From positions 2,976,081 through 3,040,080 of the forward strand of contig OZ007508.1 in assembly GCA_963931865.1 (NCBI GenBank): DNA of 64,000 nt, read 5' to 3'. The notes beneath the pieces were generated by a model. It searched no databases. It was not told the DNA's origin and saw nothing but the letters and a program-made list of their open reading frames with translations. Origin of the DNA: Axinella damicornis (taxonomy: Eukaryota; Porifera; Demospongiae; Axinellida; Axinellidae). This document shows positions 14,120-26,100 of the stretch, one piece after another. Position 1 is the stretch's first letter. Every line of letters begins with the position of its first letter. The position numbers and the translations under genes are program-made.

Positions 14120-14166
<47 letters not shown>

Positions 14167-17100
14167 ATTTATTACTGAACTGTTTTATGCCATTATATCC
14201 CCACCCTGTTTCCCTGCTTTATATTCTGCCATTCCTACATCTTGTTACACTTTTAATGCGTCTTTTATATTACTTTACTGTTTAAGTTGATCAAACTTGA
14301 AGTTGCGAGAAAGCAATGGGCTGCATGGTGTACTACTTGGTGCTGTTTCATGCGAGGAACAGTTGAACTAAACAAAAGAAGCCAGTTCCTGGCTTGGTAC
14401 TTCATGAAAACACTTGAAGATGAATGGTACATTAGTTATAATGGCTTATAAGTTCACCGTTTCTTTGAGATTTTGAGAAGTATAAAATTATTTAATTGTA
14501 GCTAGCTATAACGACCTTGCCCCCGCATGGGCGGGCGAGGTTAATTAATATAGTGATTTGCATGTGAACAATTAACTTACCCTGAGCGGTATTATCAGCT
14601 GTCTGAAGTGTAATAATCACATCCACTGTGGGTTGTGCATCAAGTGTGACACAGGCTCGAACAGAGCCACCAGATTCAGGTACTAGACCACCAGGTGTGA
14701 CAGTTAATGTGGCCATTATACTCGCATCTGAGAATGGAAATGGTTGTGTGTTTCGATTAGCTAGCTAATTATAAGTGTGCAGCACAAGTTTCGTTCAAAC
14801 ACAGTGACCGAGAATGCAAACATTACCACGGTTACCCAACCCAGTATTAGACTTACAATACGTATTGTGGTTAATGTTCAATATTGAAACGTGTTGTTCC
14901 ATGTTAGAACTAACTGAAATCCAACTCACACGTGCTACAGCAAGCATACAGCAAGCAACCGGCCTAAACAATTTCCTGTTTAAATGTGTGAAAATAACTT
15001 ATCAGAGCAGCAAGCTGTTTGGCACATTACTGTGGTGTCTATAAGAGTAACAAACATTAAAAAGCAGGTAGGGATGATAGCATAAAACAGGTACTACTGA
15101 TTTTAATTAGCTGTAGCTACGTGAAAGGATCGATCTGTACGGTTTGGTTATACTATCATCCCTACTCTGTTTCCCTGCTTTTTGCCGCTCTGCATATAGC
15201 TATATCTTTACATTTTTTGATTTGTTCCACATTTAACTGCTCAACAAACTGAGATCTTACTCCTCCCTAACTGGCGTGGGCAACAAACTGAGATCTTACT
15301 CCTCCCTAACTGGCGTGGGCAGCTAGCTACTAGCTACTAAGTGATCTGTGTACTGTGTAGCATGTGTATAAAATGGTTACTACATGTACTAGTAGCTACC
15401 TTGACTATGCGCCCCTTGGAAGAGAAGCGTGCTCAGAAGGAGAAGAATAAGACTTGTACAACAATTCTTCATGACCTATACTTTGCTTTTCTACAGCCCA
15501 CTCACCCAGTTGCCATATATTTGTGAAACCAACATTGTCCATGGATCCGGAGTTTACTTGTATGGATGTTTCCTGGTCATAGCTACATGCAGCACATAAG
15601 GTATGGTAAATGGTCTGGCTTCAGATGATACTCTCAAACTGGTACCAATAGCCAAGGAACTAAGGAAATCCATCATATAAGGCAAACATAGGGTGGTTGA
15701 TCAATGGTTACAGAAATTGTACGGCTTAAAACTTTCCTGTAGAAAGAATCAACAGAAACAATCCAAATTAAGTGGTGGTTAGCTAGCTAGTCCAGTTGCA
15801 GCACTCAATAGAACATATCCCGCTAAAATGGAAGTCCAGGCATTGCTTCAAAGCTGAGCTGTAGCCTATCCACATGGTGACCACAGGGTGGGTGCAAGGG
15901 GTTGTCATTGCCATAGCAACAGAATGCTTGAATTTCATTTCTGATTGTTAATGCGATTGTCCCTCTACCTTGTTTCCCTATGTTTGCTGTTCTGCCATCT
16001 GGGGTGGCTGGAGGCCAGTGGTTAAAGAATTCAATGGCTAATCACAAGGTTGCTGGTTCGAGTGCCACCATGCCATGGTAGGAGATTTCTTTTCTCCCCT
16101 TTGAGTCCACTCAGCTCTACCCCAAAAATCAGTAAGTATTGATGTTGTTTTCATATGGCGTTATATGTCACACTAGTTTCAATTTGGTAAGTTAGCAAAT
16201 GAATCCGTGCACTGTAGCTATTTGAAAATTGACTGTATTCTAATCTTTCAAGGCCAGTAGCTACGACATTGGCAGAAACAATTGTCTCCTGTTCAGGATT
16301 TTATAAGCTATCTCAGGTCAAAATTAAATTTTATGAGGCAAGAGTGACTGAAAGTGGTATTAGCTACATTCATCAAGTCAATTCTGGAGATTTGTAATGC
16401 AAAACAGGTTGACATCGGGCACTAGCTGTAGTGCGAACGATGGACAATCTAGTTTTGAAGCTGCTGATTCTGGGTGCAGGTGAACACTGTAGGTAAGCTA
16501 GTTAGATGGCACTCTTACACCCCCACTTCATAAATTGCACCATCGTCACACACTGCATGCATGCACATGTTTCCTGGGTGATGAGCTCCAAGCAAGAGAA
16601 TTGAGCCAAGCCAGCTGAAGCAAATGAGAGTTGAAATGGTTGTGTGTTTTTCTATTAGTTAGTGTACAACACAAGTTTAAATTTGTACCTTCTGTAGGTA
16701 TCATTAGATTTGTAATGATAGTTATCAAACCCAGTGGCCGAGAATGCAAAATATCACCAAACCACTGGGGGACTGTTTCAACTTACTCTCACAAACTGGT
16801 GCTTCTCCAGACCAAGCACGATTAGCTTGGCATGTGCTAACACTGTTTCCAATAACAGTAAAGCCAACATTACAGCTGTATGCTGCGACAGAACCGAAGG
16901 TTGTTTGAGGGTCAGAAACGTGACCATTCTCTGGATCGGTCAAGTCTCCACAGTCAACGGCTGCATGGATAGATTAGGATCAATCCTATAGCTATCACAC
17001 TCAATCGTCTTCTGGCAAGTGTAACGAACAAAATGGCTGACTGTTAACCCAGGTTCATAGTAGCTTCGTTCCCAGGCACCTGGGAACAAGGCTAGCTAGG

Positions 17101-20100
17101 TTCATAGTGGCTTATTACATTCCAGCCAAAGCAAAACCTTTGCCATTGCATGTACATACTTATATTATATGCCACCTCAAGCAGTTATTACAACAACCAT
17201 TCATATATACAACATCCAAAATTATTGGGGCGAGCCTGAGCGAGCCCCACAGTAGCGTTGTGTGTGATAAAATTTCTGTATATATATACGGTGGTCAGCT
17301 TTCCGTATATATGAGTTGCATTCAAATTACTCGAACTGACTGCGATAAATTGAAATTTATTGAGCAAATGCCGCGTCCAATTGTGCTACAACAATATCGA
17401 TAAAAGAAAACGTTCACGGGCATGGATAGTGCCGAAGACAGAAGACAAAAACGCCTTCAACGTCGAAGAGAACGCTACAGAGAGCGTAAAAGATAGGGAA
17501 ACGCCTGGGCGAACTATGAACAGTCTACCTCAACAAGGCCTTGTAAGGATGGAGACTATCATGCGGGGCGGTGAGTGGCTAAAGCATTTCATGAAGGTGG
17601 GGAGAGCGCTTCAAGATATCGCATGACCTGCATGCGTGCAGAGCTAGAGCGCATCAGCAACATGATGGTGTGCAGCATGAATAGTGTCACTGTGTGATGT
17701 GCCTGTTAGACTGCTTCAGCTATCGCCAGAGGATGGAAAGTTGACTGGCCTGCACTCAAAACTCACTGTGACCAGTCATGACACAGATCTGGCATTAGCA
17801 GAGAACGAGGAAGTCATCTTCAGTGTCAACAACAAAGACAGAGACCACTCCTGGACCTACCTGCCAGACTGCTTCAACGCTGTGAAGTGCATGAGTGTAT
17901 TTTTAGTGTCATACCTTCTGCATGGTGTGATCTGTGTCCTTAAGTTGTGCTATGCTCTCCCATTCTGATGACATGCACATGCAACTGCTCCATGCACATT
18001 TCAGCACATGCAACTGCTCCATGCACATTCAGCACATGCAACTGCTCTATGCACATTCAGCATCTGCATGTACTCGCTCAGGCTCGCCCCTAGCCTCGTT
18101 CCCAGGCCCGTCTTGGGCCTGGGAACGAGGCTAGCTCGCCCCACAATGTCCTGCATTCCACTAGTAATAACTGTATGCATAGACTCAGTGATTTGGGAAC
18201 AAAATTAATTATGTTACTGTAGGTTTGTAAATGCTGGAATGGGCATATATTATTTTTCACCCACAGAGAAGGAGTACAATTAAGAACCTAAGAAGTAGTT
18301 AACGTAGATACATTAAGTTCCAGTTCATATCGAGGGGCAACCGCACTCCTGGTAGCCGCGGTTTAATGGTAGCACAAGTTGAGTGTGACAGTTCGTTCCA
18401 ATTATCACACATCACCATAGCTATATACAGGGAAGATCAGAAATTATTTAGAGTGCTCTCAAGTACCATTCATAAAGTACATGTAGCCGCGGCGCGTTGT
18501 GAACTGCCGTAGCGCAAGCAATACGTTCCAATTAATGCACATGCCACGTGGCCTCGAGCAATGGCGACCAAAAGGAAGACAATTTTACATTATTACAGCA
18601 CTCACAACTTAGCCAGTACGGTGGGTTTTGGCATGTAAGCGTCGGTGAACGACAGCGATCACGGCCGTGTGGTCAGAACTTCTTCGTGTGCCTTTCCTAA
18701 GAACAGTACTGCCACCGGAAGTGGGAGAGAGCGCTCGAGCAATGGCGGCCAACGGCGAGACAAAAGTGCTCATATCTCCACCACCAAGGTGAGTTTCAGC
18801 ACCAACTTTTTACGTTCAGGTCAGTTCATGATAGCATTCACGGCGGTGTAGTCAGAATCTCTGTAGGCCAATCCTAAGTACTCAAACATTATTTATATTA
18901 ATTAATTACGAGGGGCAACCGCACTCCTGGTAGCCACGTTGCAACCCCGGTTGCAACTCGCCGTAGCACAAGCTAAGTATTGCAATTCGTTCTAATTAAC
19001 GCACATGCCACGTGGCAACCACGCTCAGTCGATCGCGCGAGCAATAGCGACGTCGACGCGACCAAAAGGAAGACGAGACATTATTACAGCACTCACAACT
19101 TAGCCAGCACGGTGAGTTTCGGCATGTAAGTGTCAGTGAACGACAGCGATCACGGCCGTGCGGTCAGAATCTTCGTGTGCCTTTCCTAAGAACGGTACTG
19201 CCACCGGAAGTCGATGGAGCGCTCGAGCAATGGCGGCCAACGGCGAGACAAAATCGCTCATATCTCCACCACAATGGTGAGTTTCAGCACCAACTTTTTA
19301 CATTTAGGTCAGTACATGATAGCGATCACGGAGGTGTAGTCAGAATCTCTGTAGGCCAATCCTAAGTACTCAAACATTATATTAATTAATTAATTATTTA
19401 TTTACGCGGCACAATTTTTCCTATACCAGGAGTGTAATTTACGCGGCACAATTTTTCCCCTACCAGGAGTGTAACTATATATAGTCCCTCAGATCAATAT
19501 AGAGGCATTCTAACTCATGCAGAACCATACAGTCGTTAGGCCAGCGGTCCATTCTATTCAGATACAGGAAGTTCACGTTGGGCTACATTCCAATGCATAA
19601 TTAACGCAGAGAATGTTTCCTGACTTTTCCACAGGCTAGCTGCAGCCAGAAACAACAGAAACGAACCGGGTTTGCGCTCGTTAGTGTAGAGACACCCCTC
19701 TGCTGTCCATATATCCACTTTAGATCCCGGGCTGAGAAAGCCTTCCAGCTGGGCAGCCGTTTTCCGAGACCTCATCGCCAACCGTGGCGGGCGATATGGT
19801 GCCGCATATTTTGGAACATTTTTTTTTGCCGGACTGGAGCCAGGCAATCTATATATGTACCGATAGCCCATGCATTGCTCTACAAAATATGTGAAAATAA
19901 AGTTGTTCCGCCGGGCAGTTAATGTGCTCTGTGAGCTCAAAAGTTCAGCAAAATTACTGCATGCGGCCGGATATGCGGACGTTGGTATATCGTAATCGCA
20001 GTTGTAAACAATAGGCCATGGCAATGATGGCACGTGTATGCGCGCTGACTATGAGTCGAGATGCCGTGGGCTAGCATAGAGAAGAGGCCAGGGAGTGTTC

Positions 20101-23100
20101 TGATGAGCTCTGAACTCTGTGCAATGGAAAACTACGGTCTTACCATTCGCATGCTGAAGGGTTGGCGGTGGAAATGAGTGTGTTTGCACTGTTGCTAGCT
20201 AGCATTTCTGCCACATGCATTTGCAAAGCAGGTGGACTGAAAAGAAGGCGGAGGGTGAAGTGTGTGGCTGCAGGGAAACAGTATGTCCCTCGGTGAGGAA
20301 GGAGAAAGACAGGAATGAAGAGGCGGTCAATGTGTGACTGATAATTTTTCTGTAGGAATAGTTTACCTGTATTATTATGCCTATATTAGTATATAGCTAT
20401 GTTTGTTGACTGTTTCTCAGCCATAATGACAATTTCTGAAGCTACAGTTCCATACTACCACAGGTACATGAATAGCACTGTCCGTACCATCTCAGGCAAC
20501 AGTCACTGATTGAGGTAGTGTTGTTCCTACCACCCTAGCAAGGATAGATACTGCAAGCGATCCTCGCTGGGGTCCGGTTGTCTGGGAATGAGTGGACGTA
20601 CTAGTACTACAATAATTGATGGTTGGCAAATAGAAAGTGTTGAGGAGTCTGCATGTGTGTGCTGCAGTCTGGAATCTGGAGAACCATGCATGTGTTCTCC
20701 TAAAACAAAAGATGCTGTGGTTGCTAACTGCTGATCATTCTTTCCACTGAAATGATTATGATGGATGCTTGTGACCTAGCTAGCTAGCTAGCTAGTTATA
20801 ATACTATTGTACACATCTAGATGTACTAGACTAGCTGTCTAGCTTGCTTCTTTCTAGCTGGGCTTACAAATAAAGCTATTACAGTCCTGTTCTCCTCAGT
20901 CAACTCTTCCAGCAGCGACTAAAAAACTGTGCAGCATGCATTCTTTCTGAAGCACACCAGTAAACACAACCGATTACTATAAACCGCAAGCCCGCATGCA
21001 ATAATTTTTGCTGAACTTTTGAGCTCACGCAGCACATCAACTGCCCGGCGGAACAACTTTATTTTCACATATTTTGTAGAGCAATGCATGGGCTATCGGT
21101 ACATATATAGATTGCCTGGCTCCAGTCCGGCAAAAAAAAATGTTCCAAAATATGCGGCACCATATCGCCCGCCACGGTTGGCGATGAGGTCACGGAAAAC
21201 GGCTGCCCAGCTGGAAGGCTTTCTCAGCCCGGGATCTAAAGTGGATATATGGACAGCAGAGAGGTGTCTCTACACTAACAAGCGCAAACCCGGTTCGTTT
21301 CTGCTGTTTCTGGCTGCAGCTAGCCTGTGGAAAAGTCAGGAAACGTTCTCTGCGTTAATTATGCATTGGAATGTAGCCCAACGTGAACTTCCTGTATCTG
21401 AATAGATCCTTTGATCTTGGACCGCTGGCCTAACGACTGATAGTGATTGCACTCATTGTCTAGGGAATAACAGTATCTAAGGATGCTGAAACACAAAACT
21501 AAGTCATGGGATGCACCTCAAGGACATTCTGGGTGTTTCACTACTTGAATTGTACAACGTCAAGGGAGCAATAACAAGATGACATGCACTGCTTTCTCCT
21601 TGTTACCCTTCAGAATCATTTGAGCAAGATCACGTTCATTTGACTCAATGCTCTGAGCTATGTATATACCTCACCACTAAACTAACCACTGCTTGCCTTC
21701 AACATCTGGACTCTGTGCATAATTAGGATGTGAATGACTGGGGACTTTCCCAAGCTGACTTAGTTTGTAAGAATGTACTGAGCACTACTCGAGGAATGCA
21801 TGACATCGCTAGCTACACAAAGCAAAAATTCTTCACTGATATCAGGCCCTTAGCAGTGCCATCACTGCACCTGGGACACTACGCTAAACTATCAAATGGA
21901 TCACTTTATCTCAATTGACGAATAATTGCATGTCGTGCTATCAGAGCAGCAAGTGCATGTCATGCAACTAAAGGAAACTCTCACAGCAGAAACACCATTT
22001 CACAGCTACATGATTGTAGACCTAGTTCACACTAGCTTCGCAACGTATGTAGCCAGCTACCCAGCCGACATCATTTAGCTTACGTTCACAAGTTGGATCA
22101 CTTCCTGTCCAACTTCCATCCGTCTGGCACTCCCGAATAATACCTCCCACGAGATTATGACCCTCATCACAGGAGTATGTGGCCATGAACCCCCCTGGAG
22201 CTGTTGTGCTGGGAGTGATATCCAGTCTTCCATTTGTCGGACGATTGAGCATCATGCAGTTGATCACTAATAACACAATGAAAAGGAAATGGCTTAGCTG
22301 TCAAATATAACTCGAATCCTTGGTTTTGCTAAACCACCAGGGGACTATAATTTCATTGGCACGTGTCAACTTACTCTCACAAACTGGTTCTTCTCCAGAC
22401 CAAGTAGCATTAGCTTGGCATGTGCGAACACTGTTTCCATTGAGATTATAGCCAACATCACAGCTGTATGTTGCATCAGAACGGAAGGTTGTTTGTGGGT
22501 GTGAAACCTGACCATTTTCTGGATCAGTCAAATCTCCACAGTCAACAGCTGTATGGATAGATTAGGACAGTCATATATACTTGTCAAACATGATGTGACT
22601 TTTATGCATGATTAAAGTAGCATATAGATAATACTAGATATGTATGCTGGCTTTGGAAGCAATACGTAAGATACTAGCCATACTACCGTCAGTCAGCTTT
22701 CAGTATTCTGAGTCAATCTGTGTGACTGATAACCATGTCGACAGAAAGAAGTCGTCGGTAGCTATATATACATACTAGGAAATGCAAATCTGGTGAACAA
22801 TCTATAGCATCAATAATTTACTGCAGCATAGCGACAAGGCACAGTACATACATTGACAGAGAGGATCCATTCAGGACCACGTTCCATCTGCTATACTTTC
22901 TAGGGAATGCTCTAGTGAGCAATCAAGCTAGCTTTATTTTGCTGCAGTACAGCCATTCATATGTGGCATACTTCATACCTTGACAGACAGGATCCATTCC
23001 AGACCATGTTCCGTCTGCTTGACATGTACGTGCGCTGTTGTCAGGAACAAGCTCATATCCCGAATCACAGTTATAGGCTGCCATATTACCAAGTGTTGTC

Positions 23101-26100
23101 ATACTAACAGAAACGTCTCCATTAGGTCCAGGGCTGCTTGGTTGGCCACAGTCAACAGCTGTTGTGGGAACAATTTAGACACGTAGCATAGTTGACAACA
23201 TATTGCTAAATTTCTGTTTCTGTTTGTCATCCTGGCATCATGCACTGTATATCACAGTATGGCATGAATTTTCGCTGGACAACAGGGAACACTTATCAAC
23301 TCCATATTGAGCATCCAGTGTATGGCATAGTTCATACCTTGACAGAGAGGATCCATTCCGGACCATGTTGCGTCTGCTTGGCAAGTACGTGCGCTGTTGT
23401 CAGGAACGAGCTCATATCCGGAGACACAGCTGTAGGTTGCCAGACTACCAAATGTTGTCAGATTAACAGAAACATCTCCATTAGGTCCAGGGCTGCTTGG
23501 TTGGGCACAGTCAACAGCTGTTGAAGGAACAATTCAGACATGTGCATAGCAATGTACTGCATTTCTGTCATGTACACTATTCAATACAGTAAGTACATCT
23601 TTTGCCTTCGCTGCAGTGAGCTATAGGACACTACAGCCCATGCAGAGCCTGAGGTAATGCGCAGATCCCTTGATCGGTTTCTGTTGTGCATATATTCCAA
23701 CCCCTGATTTTGTATACAAGAGTGTAAACAAGTATGTAAGGTGGGGGCTAGAAAACAATTAAGAATTGTGTAGCTAACCGCCGTTAAACTGGTGCATGAC
23801 TCTTCAATTAGAAAACAGATGCTCTTCAGCTCATATAGTGTAGCAAAATTTGTACCATATAATTTTATTGGACATTTCAAACAATAATACAGTCCCCATG
23901 GCACATTATCAGATAGGGTGAACCAAGAAAACTGGGCTTAATTATGGCCTTATGGCCTTGACTCCATAGTTCCAAATACTATAGCATTATAATTATTTCA
24001 CTGAACATTCCATCACCACCATTCATTTACGATTACCATCATCATTTAGTATGATCAACGTTCACGGGCATGGATAGTGCCGAAGACAGAAGACAAAAAC
24101 GCCTTCAACGTCGAAGAGAACGCTACAGAGAGCGTAAAAGATAGGGAAACGCCTGGGCGAACTATGAACAGTCTACCTCAACAAGGCCTTGTAAGGATGG
24201 AGACTATCATGCGGGGCGGTGAGTGGCTAAAGCATTTCATGAAGGTGGGGAGAGCGCTTCAAGATATCGCATGACCTGCATGCGTGCAGAGCTAGAGCGC
24301 ATCAGCAACATGATGGTGTGCAGCATGAATAGTGTCACTGTGTGATGTGCCTGTTAGACTGCTTCAGCTATCGCCAGAGGATGGAAAGTTGACTGGCCTG
24401 CACTCAAAACTCACTGTGACCAGTCATGACACAGATCTGGCATTAGCAGAGAACGAGGAAGTCATCTTCAGTGTCAACAACAAAGACAGAGACCACTCCT
24501 GGACCTACCTGCCAGACTGCTTCAACGCTGTGAAGTGCATGAGTGTATTTTTAGTGTCATACCTTCTGCATGGTGTGATCTGTGTCCTTAAGTTGTGCTA
24601 TGCTCTCCCATTCTGATGACATGCACATGCAACTGCTCCATGCACATTTCAGCACATGCAACTGCTCCATGCACATTCAGCACATGCAACTGCTCTATGC
24701 ACATTCAGCATCTGCATGTACTCGCTCAGGCTCGCCCCTAGCCTCGTTCCCAGGCCCGTCTCGGGCCTGGGAACGAGGCTAGCTCGCCCCACAATGTCCT
24801 GCATTCCACTAGTAATAACTGTATGCATAGACTCAGTGATTTGGGAACAAAATTAATTATGCTACTGTAGGTTTGTAAATGCTGGAATGGGCATATATTA
24901 TTTTTCACCCACAGAGAAGGAGTACAATTAAGAACCTAAGAAGTAGTTAACGTAGATACATTAAGTTCCAGTTCATATCGAGGGGCAACCGCACTCCTGG
25001 TAGCCGCGGTTTAATGGTAGCACAAGTTGAGTGTGACAGTTCGTTCCAATTATCACACATCACCATAGCTATATACAGGGAAGATCAGAAATTATTTAGA
25101 GTGCTCTCAAGTACCATTCATAAAGTACATGTAGCCGCGGCGCGTTGTGAACTGCCGTAGCGCAAGCAATACGTTCCAATTAATGCACATGCCACGTGGC
25201 CTCGAGCAATGGCGACCAAAAGGAAGACAAGACATTATTACAGCACTCACAACTTAGCCAGTACGGTGGGTTTTGGCATGTAAGCGTCGGTGAACGACAG
25301 CGATCACAGCCGTGTGGTCAGAACTTCTTCGTGTGCCTTTCCTAAGAACAGTACTGCCACCGGAAGTGGGAGAGAGCGCTCGAGCAATGGCGGCCAACGG
25401 CGAGACAAAAGTGCTCATATCTCCACCACCAAGGTGAGTTTCAGCACCAACTTTTTACGTTCAGGTCAGTTCATGATAGCATTCACGGCGGTGTAGTCAG
25501 AATCTCTGTAGGCCAATCCTAAGTACTCAAACATTATTTATATTAATTAATTACGAGGGGCAACCGCACTCCTGGTAGCCACGTTGCAACCCCGGTTGCA
25601 ACTCGCCGTAGCACAAGCTAAGTATTGCAATTCGTTCTAATTAACGCACATGCCACGTGGCAACCACGCTCAGTCGATCGCGCGAGCAATAGCGACGTCG
25701 ACGCGACCAAAAGGAAGACGAGACATTATTACAGCACTCACAACTTAGCCAGCACGGTGAGTTTCGGCATGTAAGTGTCAGTGAACGACAGCGATCACGG
25801 CCGTGCGGTCAGAATCTTCGTGTGCCTTTCCTAAGAAAGGTACTGCCACCGGAAGTCGATGGAGCGCTCGAGCAATGGCGGCCAACGGCGAGACAAAATC
25901 GCTCATATCTCCACCACCAAGGTGAGTTTCAGCACCAACTTTTTACATTTAGGTCAGTACATGATAGCGATCACGGAGGTGTAGTCAGAATCTCTGTAGG
26001 CCAATCCTAAGTACTCAAACATTATATTAATTAATTAATTACGAGGGGCAACCGCACTCCTGGTAGCCGCGGTTAAATGGTAGCTCAAGCTAAGTGTGTC

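Larger units (their letters stand above)
14728..16786. other. Intron between sushi 14 and Calx-beta 4
   Basis: No exon recognised. It contains a TIR element (15044-15225), a 39-bp duplication (15242-15319), a decayed relative of the 304-505 MITE (15820-15940) and a tRNA-like SINE head (16001-16075). I see nothing definite elsewhere. Confidence 0.55.
17410..24057. repeat. Tandem segment copy 1 (6648 bp)
   Basis: First of three direct copies. It contains two dimeric repeats, the long inverted repeat, and sushi exons at 22084, 22375, 22979 and 23338. Its right end (24037-24057) carries 21 bases of the Calx-beta exon otherwise found at 44970, then joins copy 2 at ATGATCA|ACGTTCACGG. Confidence 0.9.

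Noticed and set aside
16001..16075. Functional tRNA gene
   Set aside because: A and B boxes are present but the cloverleaf is imperfect and SINE-like sequence follows; reported only as a SINE-like head.
17684..18208. Plus-strand frames of 66-94 codons repeated in the three segments
   Set aside because: They run through TIR-element and palindrome sequence, include low-complexity CATGCAACTG repeats, and show no domain; repeated only because the segment is.
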